Shown: positions 1 through 10,499 of the stretch, piece after piece
Numbering within the stretch: position 1 is the first letter of the stretch
How the letters are laid out: each line of letters opens with the position of its first letter
NCBI RefSeq assembly: GCF_026151205.1
Contig: NC_087083.1
Coordinates: forward strand, 1,862,501 to 1,926,500
Source of the DNA: Bolinopsis microptera
Taxonomy: Eukaryota > Ctenophora > Tentaculata > Lobata > Bolinopsidae
DNA: 64,000 nucleotides
Direction of reading: 5' to 3'
Notes under the pieces: generated by a model
Seen by the model: the letters and a program-made list of their open reading frames with translations, nothing else
Databases searched by the model: none
What the model was told of the DNA's origin: nothing
Translations under genes and position numbers: made by a program

Positions 1-221
1 ACCGAAGGATCAATACAATATACCTACATGTTGGCGTTGCTTGTTGCTCGTATTAACTATAAAACATAAATTTTGAGGAATAAGGATTTGTTTATAGGTT
101 CTGAAACCTAGTTAAATCGATTTTTTGTGCAATTTTAGGTCAGAAACAGTCATCAAAATAGATTAATTAGACGGTCAATTTCTCGGTAAATTTTGAGCTT
201 TCGTTCAGATAAATATTTTGC

Positions 222-460
222 TAAGAACTGCGCGAACATAAAAAACACAAATTGAATCCTCTCGCAAATAAATTATAAGGTGGCGAATATTTCCCTAAGG
301 AAGCGAAGATTTATTTGCGTCGCGCAAATAATTATAAGGACGCGAATATTTTGCTAATAATGCGAAGATTGCATTCTCGCGTAAACAAACCAAAAAGGGG
401 CGTGCAACGCGCGTCAAACTGTTTGGCAATTATTTTTCCAAGAATGCGCGAGTAAATCGA
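222..460. repeat. Diverged copies of the 58-bp repeat family (first cluster)
   Basis: Two degenerate units containing the words 'aattataagg', 'gcgaatatt' and 'gctaa(g)aatgcgaagatt' are visible, followed by a GC-rich tail (cgtgcaacgcgcgtcaaac). The same order of words, tail included, recurs at 2033-2370, so both clusters belong to one dispersed element. No coding potential seen. The flanking 1-220 and 461-690 show nothing recognisable. Confidence 0.7.
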
Positions 461-689
461 TTTAAAATATTACGGAGTTTTAAGTTTAGAGAGAAACTGG
501 ATCATCTGCATATCCATGATTGACGAATTAGTTATTTTACTGTTTACAAACATAACTTAGGTAATTCACAAAAAGTTTTCTTCGAATTTGACAAAATAGA
601 TTTTTCAATATATTTCCCTGGTGGACTTCAGTGCGTGTTCTGAAGGTAGTTGACTTTAGTTCGGGTCAACTTACGGTCATATCACGTGA

Positions 690-1010
690 TCGATGTCATG
701 AGGGGTTATTCGGAATCAGCGTTCGAAAATACACCGATTGAAGTTGGTTTAAACAGTCGGGGGCCCTTGTAGAACAATCTCGAGGCGTCCATCTCTCAAT
801 CTTCAGGTATCCACTGATTTCACAGCAAAAATTTCTGGTCAATAACAGCATGAATCGTATAGCTCTGGGTGAATATATTCGGGGCGACGTAAAACGTGCC
901 GTCTGCAATCCAGTTGCTACCATGCCAGCGTAGCAAGGTTCCGGGCTGTAGAGAAGGCAACGACCTGTACATTCCGATCTGTCTTCCCGCCGAAGATAAC
1001 AAAGGGCTCG
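690..1010 (-). pseudogene. Mutator-like (MULE) transposase fragment, relic
   Basis: On the minus strand a short open stretch (1002 to 820) contains WIADGTFYVAPNIF followed by QSYTIHAV. This resembles the first-aspartate block of MULE transposases (W-x-DGTF-x-x-AP-x-x-F-x-Q-x-YTIH). The frame is lost below about 820, and the expected second catalytic block is not found. It is therefore a short, decayed piece of a DNA transposon, not a gene. It differs in sequence from the second MULE remnant at 19.2-19.6 kb. The assignment rests on the one motif; confidence is moderate. Confidence 0.5.
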
Positions 1011-2032
1011 TCCCGTCTCGTGGAGGTGCATGTAGAAGGAATTCTTATGAGGTCTTCGCTTCAGAGTGCTGTGCAGATCCGGACGCCTTGGCTCTACTGC
1101 CTTGGGCTGTTCAGCAGCTTTCCGCTTCAGTGCATGCTCGGCTCACATCCTTGGATACGAGAACCAGCCCCTTTTGGACCTGGCTCACGTCCGTTATGTG
1201 AAAACATGCCGAGAGCTCAAACACTTCTCAAACACAAATACTTCACATCACAAATGATACGTCACTGATTGGGCCATGTGATGTGATACCTAGCTGTGGG
1301 AGGCCGGAATGAGAGGTTCCTAGTTGTCGGTCACCGCTAAGTTCTAACACTAAAGTTCGCTAGGTAGATTCGCTACTGTCCAATTGTTTAAATTTTGTTG
1401 TTTCTAGCGGAGTAAAGTCTAAGTCATAGGTACCGCACTCTAGTTCGGAAAATGATGTTTTGTTAAACAAATCGAAGCGGTTACTGTTAGGTAGGTAGTC
1501 GTACTCGTACACAGTTATAATTAACAAGTTAACATCAACTAAAGTTTAATTGGTGAATATAAACACACTTTAACTTTGAGCGTGTGTTTTAGACCTCATT
1601 ATAACCGGCATTAGTGCAATAATTCGTACTGTGGTTTGATATTTAAAACGGGATGAAGTTTAGATTTTTAACTGCTAACACTATAAAGGTAATCTTTCGC
1701 ACTACACTGACTACAGTATGTGTCGCACTACAATCCAGGTAGCGTACTCTATTATATTCAGTGCGACACAATATCCTATCTTATTTCCAAGTTCAGGTCA
1801 GATCCTATCCTTCTTTTGGATCATAAACTCATCAAGTGAATCGTCAGGCCGGTTCACGTTACTTATTTCGAAGTGATCTTGTGGACGCGATTCGTCGGTC
1901 ACGTTATGTATTTCGATCCACTGATCATAATTCCTTCGGGTCAGTTCAATCCACGTATACAGTATGTGATCCACTGCAGAGTCGTAAGCAGCATATGATC
2001 CTAATTCCTATCACAAATGAAGTTATGTAAAA
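1011..2032. other. Non-coding stretch with a small inverted repeat
   Basis: No credible gene. About 1090-1280 is distantly similar to 4990-5120 (shared words such as 'ggctcac', 'catcccttgatacg/catccttggatacg', 'cgtcc(g/c)ttatgtga'), so it is probably an old dispersed repeat. A 10-bp inverted repeat GTGTCGCACT / AGTGCGACAC lies at about 1720-1769. Confidence 0.5.
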
Positions 2033-2340
2033 TATAAGGTGGCAAAGATTTTTCTAAGAAAGCGTAGCTAGATTTAACTCTCCCGCAAATAAATTATAAG
2101 GCGGCAAATATTATGCTAAGAAAGCGTAGATTTAACTCTCCCGCAAATAAATTATAAGGTGGCGAATATTTTGCTAAGAAAGCGTAGATTTAACTCTCGC
2201 GCAAATAAATTATAAGGTGGCGAATATTTTGCTAAGAAAGCGTAGATTTAACTCTCGCGCAAATAAATTATAAGGAGGCGAATATTTTGCTAAGAATGCG
2301 AAGATTTCATTCTCGCGTAAACAAACTAAAAAGGAGCGTG
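2033..2340. repeat. 58-bp tandem repeat, about five units
   Basis: The anchor word 'aaattataag' starts at 2091, 2149, 2207 and 2265, an exact 58-bp period, with a diverged unit before and after. Unit core: gcgaatattttgctaagaa followed by agcgtagatttaactctcgc. The last unit grades into the GC-rich tail also seen at about 400. The stretch 2341-2560 has further words of the same family (gcgcatattttgctaag) and otherwise nothing recognisable. Confidence 0.9.
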
Positions 2341-2566
2341 CAGCGCGCGTCAGACCGTTTGGCAAATATTTTGCTAAGAATGCGCATTTTCCTAACGTAA
2401 AATTCGCCTCCTTATGAAATATTTGCATCATCACGCGCAGCCTGGCAAATACATCATAACACGGCGCATATTTTGCTAAGATGGCAAATATTTCGTTAGC
2501 GCGGCAATTATTTGCGTAACATGGCAATGTTGCAACCCGGGAGGGGGCTTATATACATATATATGT

Positions 2567-3111
2567 ATCACGACAATCTATCGTAAAACAGGGGTTCTAG
2601 AAAACCCACTTCCCGATGCTCCTGAAACCTGAAACTTTTTTTGCAGTCGATTTGGTCAACGTCTAGACGCCCTGAAAAATTTCAGATCTCTAACTCAATT
2701 TTAACATGGTTTTTAAGGCACCTGAATATGGCGATTTTGGGTTTTTTACCGAATTTCGTATAACAGTGCTGGCGAGTATTTTATGCAAATTTCTTAAAAA
2801 TGTCAACATAACTATTTTTTATTCCTGTCATCTTTGACATCAAATTAGAATGTTTTGAACTAAAAATAAATCTGCTGAACGACTTCCGATGAGTCTTAAT
2901 GCCTGAAAAACTCCTGCCGGAGGCGGCGGCCTTCGGCCGGAGTGCACGCTTCGCGTGCACGAAAGAGGCTTGTAACGTGTACCAAAGGGGGTATAATAGT
3001 AAAGGGGGTTTAATAGTAAAGGGGGTATAATAGTAAAGGGGGTATAATAGTAAATGGGGTACATAGTATACCCACAATAAATACAACGGTCGTGCTTGCC
3101 AGCACTGTGAT
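2567..3111 (+). mobile_element. HINE/Helentron-like non-autonomous element, copy 1
   Basis: The sequence begins ATCACGACAATC and ends CAGCACTGTGAT, so it has 5-bp terminal inverted repeats (ATCAC/GTGAT). A small hairpin GTGCT-TGCC-AGCAC lies just inside the 3' end. An internal microsatellite-like block (ggggtataatagtaaa units, about 2985-3060) precedes that hairpin, and two GC-rich hairpins (ggcggccttcggcc; GTGCACGCttcGCGTGCAC) lie near 2920-2960. The layout of subterminal block, short tandem array and 3' hairpin is the HINE/'pearl' type, but I see no diagnostic Helitron terminus, so the class is inference. Other copies are at 10500, 10938 and 27813. Confidence 0.7.
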
Positions 3112-3189
3112 CATGCATATTACTCGTATTATCCAATGATGTGTCTAGTCAATAGCAATCACAGACTAATAAAATCCCTCTGTTCAGTA

Positions 3190-3358
3190 CCACTAAATTG
3201 TTGTTTGTTTGTTGTTTGCTTGTTGTTTGCTTGTTGTTTGCTTGTTGTTTGCTTGTCGTTTGCTTGTTGTTTGTTTGTTGTTTGTTGTTTGTTTGCTTGT
3301 TGTTTGCTTGTTGTTTGCTTGTTATTTTCTTGTTGTTTGCTTGTTGTTTGCTTGTTAT
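3190..3358. repeat. 11-bp minisatellite (TTGTTGTTTGC)n
   Basis: About 14 units of TTGTTGTTTGC, with a few variants lacking one block. It generates spurious Cys/Leu/Val-rich or Lys/Gln-rich open frames on both strands, which are not genes. Confidence 0.95.
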
Positions 3359-3399
3359 TATTATGCAAAATGCTATACTCGGTAGGACTTCGACAAACT

Positions 3400-4286
3400 A
3401 ATGTGTTTTTTATACTTTACTTTAGAGCAGACCATTTTTTATCTACTGTTAATAAAAATAATCAACTAGCGGATTGATTGCTGTATCTGTGATAACATTA
3501 TGTTTAATTTTTACAAATAAGACAGATACTTAAATTCAAATGCTAAAAGCATCAAATACAGGAAAATTGTTACAGTTTAGAAGAATAGTATAGTAATACG
3601 GAATCGTTTTAAACACATTATAAGATTGTAAGCTATGATTACAGAAATCAACTTATTGTGCCCATTGATTAAGATAACAATGAATAACTGTCCTCGTAAC
3701 CTCCACCCATCAGGTATCACGTGATCACATAGCCATGTGTCTACGTGTACTGCGGTCCCGCGCTACTGCAAGTTAGAGCAAGTATCACGTGATCACGTCA
3801 TCACTTAGCACCCAGTTAGCTAATAGCAGAAACCGCAAGCTTTAGCGCAATTTTCTCTAAGTGTTTCTTCTTTTGCTCCTAGGCAGTTTCCTTGCCCAAG
3901 TGTAATATGTATATTACACATGTTTTCAAAACCATTCATAGTGTCAAATTTATTAACACATGGTGTTGTTTGTTGAGCTGAAAAGTTGTAATATTAAATA
4001 CGCGTTAATTAAAGATTAATCAATGATTAAATAAGTGCATCTCCCACCTGTTATAGTGGGGCTCAATGGGTTATCTGAATTTCTCATAAACTCCAGTTTC
4101 ACATTAAATACATCCAGAACAATCCTATTCCCTATCAAAACGATAGACTAAATTGGGTTACATTGTAATTGGGTATTTTTTTTGAATGTTTGGTGTAAAA
4201 ATACCAATGTAATGTCGATATCATGTATTAGTAATAAATCGATAGAAATTCGCAAATTAAATCAGATTAAAATAAACCACCATTTT
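3400..4286. other. No gene seen (probable intron or intergenic DNA)
   Basis: AT-rich sequence without convincing open frames. A duplicated word 'tatcacgtgatcac' occurs at about 3714 and 3782. Sequence below 4286 would be the first intron of the exon at 4347-4293; no downstream exon could be recognised here. Confidence 0.5.
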
Positions 4287-4292
4287 GCTTAC

Positions 4293-4347
4293 CATTAAAT
4301 CCAGCCACGAGTAGAAATACTGCCACAATCTTCATCATCATCATCAT
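4293..4347 (-). CDS. First coding exon of a secreted protein: signal peptide with splice donor
   Basis: Reading leftward from 4347 there are five consecutive ATG codons, a lysine, then a hydrophobic run IVAVFLLVAGFNG. This is a typical N-terminal secretion signal. The exon stops after the first base of a codon at 4293 and is followed by GTAAGC (4292-4287), a good splice donor, giving a phase-1 intron. Upstream (4348-4450) no frame continues, consistent with a 5' UTR. The mature protein is unknown because the next exon is not in recognisable form to the left. In many animals small secreted proteins split the signal peptide from the mature domain by a phase-1 intron, so the gene class is plausible but unidentified. 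Start choice among the five ATGs is ambiguous by up to four codons. Confidence 0.6.
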
Positions 4348-6200
4348 AGCTCCTTGATATCTGTATTGCGATCGTTATATTGATTTCACGAGTATGAAAG
4401 AAAGGTGGTATCGATATGATAATTCAGATTGTGGATACAACGGTTAAGAAATTGTTAACATAATCTAAAACAGTATTGCTCTATGAAAGTATGAACTGTG
4501 GCCAGAAATGTTTGTTGATAAAACAATTAAAACACACCTTCTAACTTTTTGATCTTCAAGGCCTGGCTATGCACGAACACCATTTTGCCTCATGATTGAC
4601 CCCGCCCAACCCTTCAACACTGACGTGTAATTTTTTGCATCATAACACGAATTACAATAGATACCTGTTTTGAGTTGGATATTGTGTATTGCTGGTGCAG
4701 AAAGTATAATGATCATTGTTTACTGTAGCCGTATAGTAGGGCCTGTCGTGATATCATGGATCGCTTAGGTTCAACCATGAGGATCTGGTAGTCGTCATGA
4801 TTCTGCGGCCTCTATGTATCGTCATCTCGCACAACTCCTTAAGAATCTTACGTTTTTGGCATGTGAAAATTTGCAGCGAGGTGTCGTACGTCACCTCAAG
4901 ATCATGTAATTACAGGGAGCTGACTGCCAGACCTTGGGTCAGAAGTGATATGACCACAATATACGTCATCAATTAATTAACGTGCAGTATATATACCTAA
5001 GAACACTTGATCGGCTCACTCTCCTTACATGCCTTTGGCAAGTACGTCTCACATCCCTTGATACGTGAACCCCCCTTTAGCAAGAGCTCCCGTCCCTTAT
5101 GTGATCTACGAGTCGAGCAGTCAGATTATGTTTACTTCTTAATGTACAGCTATGATTTACAGAATTGACATGTGAACTCTACCCCAGATCTAGTCCATTT
5201 CTGTGTTAATTATATTCAATCTATGGATCACATCACTAATTATACGTCATTAATTAGTGACGTGATCTGACCCCTCTTGGGGGCCGGATCAGTTTTCTGA
5301 CCCAAAGTCTCCCAGTGGCTGACCAGGCCAGAAGTCAGTTGATTGGGTCTGAGGTCACGTGATTGTGAGCCTGAGGTCACGTGACTGTGACGTATCCAGA
5401 GCTTGTTCTCCGTTTCGCGCTCATTGGACCAGGTGAGCTCCCGTGGTTGTGAATGTTAATGTAAGTACTGTACTGTAGTATATCTCTATTACCCCCTATA
5501 GAAACCCAAATTCAATTTATGACAGAAAAAAATTTACCAAAATATCGACCTTGTTATAAACTCATTTTGATGACCGAATACTTACAAAGTTTTTGTCATT
5601 GTCAAATAAAATCCATACTTTCTACAGTAAAGAGCTTTGAGCTAAATGGTGATGTGAAGAGACTAGATAAATTTAAACATAAATAATTTTTTTAATTTCC
5701 TCGAACAAAGCTTTCGACTAGCGGGTTTCTAGTCAGTTATAAATGGAGGCAGGTTTTTGTTGATGTTCTTTTTTCAGTCATTTGACACGAGATAACCTGG
5801 GCCACATTGGTAAAACCTGAAGTTTAAGGCATAAGGAACTCTGAATCCGAGTTTAATAAATTTCTCGTGCAATTTAAGGTCATGAACTGTCATTAAAATG
5901 AGTGTAGAACAATTTTGATATTTTGGATTATTTCTAGCTTTCTGTCAGAAAATAAATCTGAGCTTTTATAAGGGTACCATTTTACTAACACCACGGCATC
6001 AACTTTAACACGACTTCCCACAAAAACCGTAAAAGATATACAACTTAAAATTTTTCGACTGGTTCAAATGCTTTAATGGCCTTCAAATCAGCATGAAAAA
6101 TTTAAAAATTGGCCAAGGAATACGAATTTGAGTGCCCAAAAAGTGTTGTCAAATGGACCGGAGAACCAAAAGAGTAAGTAATAAATAGCCTTGGGAGCTT
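4348..6200. other. Intergenic, old repeats, no gene
   Basis: No convincing coding sequence. Notable words: two 'gaggtcacgtga' copies near 5352 and 5374; an inverted pair 'ggaccaggtgagctccc' (about 5427) and 'gggagctcacctggtcc' (about 6449); and, at about 5968-6062, a stretch matching the repeat at 35450-35540 and 49935-50035 (taccattttactaacaccac). Confidence 0.5.
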
Positions 6201-6204
6201 ATTA

Positions 6205-6696
6205 TATATAATCACTACTGCACTCTCATGCGGCTTCTATATTAATATAGAAAGTGATACAGTGTCACATGCAACTATAAGTATAATGTTTGGATCGGTT
6301 TCTCCTAAAAGTTTCTCTTTGCAAGGAAAAGTGAGAGATGAGACAACTAGCTTAACAGACGAGCACTTTAATAAGTAAGAGACCAATGCTTATATCTTTT
6401 ATCTTACACTCACATCACACGCAAATTCACATTTAGTTTCACAAGCATGGGAGCTCACCTGGTCCAACGAGCTTGGTATTTATAATCACTTATACTGCAC
6501 TCTCATGCGGCTTCTATATATTAATATAGAAAGTGATACAGTGTCACATGCAACTATAAGTATAATGTTTGGATCGGTTTCTCCTAAAAGTTTCTCTTTG
6601 CAAGGAAAAGTGAGAGATGAGACAACTAACTTAACAGACGAGCCCTTTAATAAATAATAGACCAATGCTTATATATTTTATCTTACACTCACATCA
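6205..6696. repeat. Tandem duplication, period 277 bp
   Basis: The word 'cactctcatgcggcttctat' starts at 6221 and again at 6498. Around it, 6205-6420 and 6482-6696 match closely (atagaaagtgatacagtgtc, gtttggatcggtttctcc). LINE-A is inserted at the end of the second copy; the first copy shows the continuation (cacatcacacgc) that was interrupted. Confidence 0.85.
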
Positions 6697-8903
6697 AGTT
6701 CAAAAATGAATACAACCCGGACCCCATAAATCAACTTGGCTTCGCTAAAGGAGCTCAAACATATGACCACATACTCACACTCAACACCATTACGTCTAAA
6801 TACAAAAAGCTCAAGGTTCCCGTCTATGCTGTTTTCGTGGACTTCCGGAAAGCTTTCGACTCTGTTTGTCGTGAAGCTCTTTTCTTAAAGTTAGCTAAAC
6901 TAGGTATCACTGGCAAAACATTTAATGTTCTTAAACATATGTATAAAAATTCCACTGGCCAGATAAAGCTATCTGGATTTGTCAGCGAAAAATTTGATAT
7001 CAATAAAGGAACTGAACAGGGTCATCCACTTTCCCCTGATCTTTTTAAAATATACATTAGAGATCTTTCCCCTCGACTAGAATTTGATAACTGTCCAAAA
7101 CTAATGAACCAACTTATCAGTCACTTACTATGGGCAGATGATCTGATACTCTTGGCACTGGACCCCAAAACCCTCCAAAAGCAACTCGATGCTTTGAACA
7201 ATTTCTGCTTGGAATGGGGGGTCGAAATTAATGCAGATAAAACTAAACTCATGAAATTTAATTCCCGCTTCGATAATTATCAGCCGGTTCCCCTCAAAAT
7301 AGGTAATCACTTGTTAGAAGAAGTCGAGTCATACTGTTATCTAGGAATCGAAATACACAAATCCGGCACATTCACAAATGCCCGAACTGAGCTCAAAAAG
7401 AAAGCCATGCGTGCACTTTATGGCATGAAAAGCTCAGTAAACAAATCCAAATTATCATTCCGTTCTCTAACAACACTCTTTGACGCTCTTATTAAACCTA
7501 TCGTTCTTTACGGAGCGCCTATTTACACACCTAATATGGCTATCATAAAACACATAACAAAACAAGTCGATCTCAATATGGATCCCGACACAAAAACAAA
7601 ATTTCAAACTAGTATCCCCAAGAAAATTAGTCTTCTGAACAGCGAAAAAGTTCACCTTCACTTTCTTAAATGGTCACTGGGTGTAAATCGTAAAACCAGT
7701 AACGCAGGCGTCTGGGGTGAGTCAGGCCGCTACCCATTAATCTATGAATGTATTAACCTCACTCTCAAATATACCCAACGCTTGAAAAATCTCAAAGATA
7801 ACTCCCTTGTATCCTTAGCTTTCAAAGAACAGATGAACATGAAATTGGACTGGTACAGAGGTTTGGAGCCTGTCCTCGCGCTAGACCCATGTTTCTCTAC
7901 CAATCATGTCACAGCCTACCGCACACTCAAAAACAATCACTCCAAGTCAATTTTCGAAAGTAACCCGAGTATCGCAAAACCACCAAAAGAGGACTTTCTT
8001 ATTCACAACGGTTTCAAGAAACGAATTCCTCCGCAATCAACACAACCCATCGGGAGTAAAATATTCACACCACACGTCATTACTAAAACTTTGAAAAGTA
8101 GCTTTAGAGAATATTGGGGGTCCTGTATCAACACTTCTCGGAAATTAGAATTCTATCGTGACCTAAAATCCAAATTTAACAAAGAGTATTACCTAGACAG
8201 TGTCATTAAATATGCAGACAGTGCTAATATCACAAGACTGCGGATCAGTGCACATCGACTCGAAATTGAACTTGGCCGATATAATCAAACTCCTCGCGAT
8301 GAGCGAATATGCTCCTGGTGCAATATAGTCTTAGGTTCTGGTATTATTGAGAATGAAGATCACTTCCTTAACCATTGTGATCTTAACGCTGCATCGAGGC
8401 GAAAAGTCCTAGACAAGATCCAATCAATCATATCAAATTCAATCAAACCATCTGCGTCATCTTGTTCTGTTTACACTGTCATCCCTGGAGCAAACGTGCT
8501 CAAATTCATCAGCAACAATAGTGAAATCATTGAATTAATCACGAATGAAAGTCAAGTCCACCTCACGAGAGTCGTTGCTAGATTTGCCACTACGTGTTTT
8601 AACAACCGCAAGAAATTCGTCGACTCTCTGGCCAGTACATGAACACTGAAAATCACTGTACCAGCGCTTTTGTTTCTTTTCGCGCAACAACGAGTGCTAA
8701 GTGGCCTGGCTCAAGCATTACAGCATTACCAAGGCGATTGTAAACAAAATATTTTTTGTCAAAATCTTTATGTTTCACTTTAGTTTAAGTTATACTAATA
8801 TAATAAATTCAAATCTTATGATATTGTTATTATCTTAACAGTTACTATTGTAGCTTAAGATTTTAAATTTGTATTCCTTGTATTCCTTGTATTCCTTGTA
8901 TTC
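6697..8903 (+). mobile_element. LINE-A copy 1, 5'-truncated non-LTR retrotransposon
   Basis: The element begins abruptly inside reverse-transcriptase coding sequence and ends in four TTGTATTCC units (about 8870-8903). Short 3' tandem units are a known feature of several LINE clades. CATCA directly before (6692-6696) and after (8904-8908) is a probable 5-bp target-site duplication. The continuation after the second CATCA also matches the uninterrupted sequence in the neighbouring tandem copy at 6414. A second, shorter copy lies at 48812-49881. Confidence 0.85.
6699..8642 (+). CDS. LINE-A reverse transcriptase ORF2 (C-terminal part)
   Basis: A single open frame of 647 codons with no start codon of its own, because the element is 5'-truncated. 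RT blocks appear in order: NQLGFAKGAQTYDHI near the start; the first catalytic aspartate in VDFRKAFDSVC; GTEQGHPLSPDLFKIY; the catalytic LLWADDLILLA; and the thumb region SYCYLGIEIHKSG. A C-terminal CCHC-type finger (CSWC, then EDHFLNHCD; about residues 540-560) is typical of LINE ORF2 proteins. The product would be the RT that copies LINE RNA at a nicked target, but no endonuclease domain remains. No stop or frameshift is seen, so truncation was recent or the frame is well preserved. It is not a host gene. Confidence 0.9.
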   Translation, partial: FKNEYNPDPINQLGFAKGAQTYDHILTLNTITSKYKKLKVPVYAVFVDFRKAFDSVCREALFLKLAKLGITGKTFNVLKHMYKNSTGQIKLSGFVSEKFDINKGTEQGHPLSPDLFKIYIRDLSPRLEFDNCPKLMNQLISHLLWADDLILLALDPKTLQKQLDALNNFCLEWGVEINADKTKLMKFNSRFDNYQPVPLKIGNHLLEEVESYCYLGIEIHKSGTFTNARTELKKKAMRALYGMKSSVNKSKLSFRSLTTLFDALIKPIVLYGAPIYTPNMAIIKHITKQVDLNMDPDTKTKFQTSIPKKISLLNSEKVHLHFLKWSLGVNRKTSNAGVWGESGRYPLIYECINLTLKYTQRLKNLKDNSLVSLAFKEQMNMKLDWYRGLEPVLALDPCFSTNHVTAYRTLKNNHSKSIFESNPSIAKPPKEDFLIHNGFKKRIPPQSTQPIGSKIFTPHVITKTLKSSFREYWGSCINTSRKLEFYRDLKSKFNKEYYLDSVIKYADSANITRLRISAHRLEIELGRYNQTPRDERICSWCNIVLGSGIIENEDHFLNHCDLNAASRRKVLDKIQSIISNSIKPSASSCSVYTVIPGANVLKFISNNSEIIELITNESQVHLTRVVARFATTCFNNRKKFVDSLAST

Positions 8904-9148
8904 CATCACACTCACTCGACTAGGAAACCACTAAAATGCAACTTAATATTCTCGGTAATTCCTTTTCACCCTTTTGAAAAAAGGCAATAGTGAAAGGTTA
9001 CGAATGGATGTTTCGGCAGAAAAACGTTAATTTTGGAGATCGCGTTAGGCGGGTCTGTATATGATTATGATGTCATTTCTTCCGTTACCATGCAACGAAA
9101 AAGTCGCGCGCGCGAGGATTGCGTGCGGAGATGTGATGTATAGATAGC
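8904..9148. other. Short unannotated spacer
   Basis: No gene or repeat recognised, apart from the LINE-A TSD at its left edge. Confidence 0.5.
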
Positions 9149-9271
9149 TTGTATCACGTTGCGACCCCCACGGTCGTTTCACTATGGTGGGTGTCAAGTA
9201 ATTTGTCGTCCTGACGATACAGGGGGAGCCGCGCACTTCGTGCGCGGCGGGTGTCATACAACGTATGACAA
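9149..9271 (+). mobile_element. hAT-like MITE, family M99, 123-bp variant
   Basis: Ends TTGTATCACGTTG and CAACGTATGACAA (inverted). It is flanked by TAGATAGC (9141-9148) and TAGATCGC (9272-9279), an 8-bp target duplication with one mismatch. Inside is a GC hairpin CCGCGCAC-TTC-GTGCGCGG. 8-bp duplications are typical of hAT elements. Same family as 9465-9563 and 56688-56786. Confidence 0.85.
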
Positions 9272-9345
9272 TAGATCGCCTGTGATCTATGAATGTGTGT
9301 CGCAACTGTGTTTTAATGTATATGATGCATGTATATACATATCAC

Positions 9346-10244
9346 CAGGGTTGTGAAAAACGTAAATGGTAAACTCTAAAAACGTTAAAAACGTGCTTTT
9401 TTCTATTTTTTTTCTATTTTTTTTCAAAAAACGAGAAAAAACGTTCGCATAATCTAATCAAGCCTTGTCATACGTTGTATGACCCGCCGCGCACGAAGTG
9501 CGCGGCTCCCCCTGTATCGTCAGGACCTAGTGAAACGACCGTGGGTGTCACAACGTGATACAAATCAAGCCGACTCACGTGAAAATTCAAAATGTAGGCG
9601 GTATGACCAATCAAACTTGCCAGTTGTGTTGACTGTTGAATACTCTTGCTTTCTAAGTTGCTGTACACGAATAATATAACTAAGAGGGGTGGGAATCAGC
9701 TGCAGTTTCATCTTTCTATCAGTAAGCAAGAAATGAGATTATGACCATGCCACCTACTAAGAGAGCAACATCAGATGTTAAATAGAGTTTCGGTTATAGT
9801 TATACTTTCTGGAAATATCAAATATGAAACATCTTAATATGCGCTAATTTATCATTTAAGTTATAGAATTAGCGTTATCTCGCACGTTTGCTTAGCTGCT
9901 ACACATATTATCTGACGGTATAATATAGCAGAGTCTGGAATGTTCGCTTAACTACAATAATAAAGTGAGAAATGAGGATTGAGGATATGTGATGGATCGT
10001 TTCGATACTTTGCAGTTTTAATAGGAATGTAACTGAAGACTGCTATCTGCTTATGTGATTCATGTGGCCCAGGCCTCAGTATTCGTACTTCGCTGGTTCG
10101 TTTACTGGTAGTCGGTGACCGTCAAAATATTGTAAATTTCCGAATAAATCACAACGTTTTTTAAATAAATACGCAAAAACCTGTTAAAAAAACGTAAAAA
10201 CGCTCCAATTCAAAAAAACGTAAAACACGTATTTCACAACCCTG
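9346..10244. mobile_element. hAT-like non-autonomous transposon, 899 bp
   Basis: Terminal inverted repeats: left CAGGGTTGTGAAAAACGTAA, right ending TACGTATTTCACAACCCTG. The perfect 8-bp target duplication CATATCAC lies at 9338-9345 and 10245-10252. The CAGGG-type terminus and 8-bp TSD fit the hAT superfamily. No transposase frame is present. It landed at the first bases of module A (10248), whose terminal sequence is therefore duplicated, and it was itself hit by the 99-bp MITE at 9465. AAAACGT words are repeated near both ends. Confidence 0.9.
9465..9563 (-). mobile_element. hAT-like MITE, family M99, 99-bp copy nested in the 899-bp element
   Basis: Begins TTGTCATACGTTG and ends CAACGTGATACAA. 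Flanked by a perfect 8-bp duplication ATCAAGCC (9457-9464 and 9564-9571). Inverted relative to the copy at 9149 and close to the copy at 56688. Confidence 0.95.
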
Positions 10245-10247
10245 CAT

Positions 10248-10413
10248 ATCACCGGAGACTCGCAGGCGGCACAAAATATTGCACGCGCGTGCGCATGCAA
10301 TATTTCATATGTCCCCGAGGGCGCTAGCCCGAGGAAGACATATTTTCGTATAGCACGGAGGGCCCATCGGGCCCGAGTGCTACACGATTTTTCCGCCCGC
10401 GGGTCGAGGTGAT
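10248..10413 (+). mobile_element. Module A, 166-bp multi-hairpin element, solitary copy
   Basis: Begins ATCACCGGAGACTCGC and ends GTCGAGGTGAT. Predicted fold: a closing stem (GGGCGG...CCGCCC plus terminal ATCACC/GGTGAT) enclosing three hairpins. These are AATATTGCACGCGC with its complement, ATATGTCC...(GGACATAT in other copies), and TCGTATAGCAC...GTGCTACACGA around GGGCCC-ATC-GGGCCC. This copy is more diverged than those at 30.5-32.8 kb and lacks module E on its right. Confidence 0.9.
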
Positions 10414-10499
10414 GTGGATTATATTAGGGGGTGCACCATAAAAATAAACTTGCTCGGATTTTAAAACTTTTGTACCATTGTTTTCTAGAAACTGTAAGA

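Noticed and set aside
2567-3111. Canonical Helitron
   Set aside because: No TC start with CTRR end and no A/T insertion pattern could be established; only the HINE-like layout is supported.
3136-3477. Long open frames rich in Cys/Leu/Val (plus) or Lys/Gln/Asn (minus)
   Set aside because: They are translations of the 11-bp TTGTTGTTTGC minisatellite; open in several frames because the unit has no stops.
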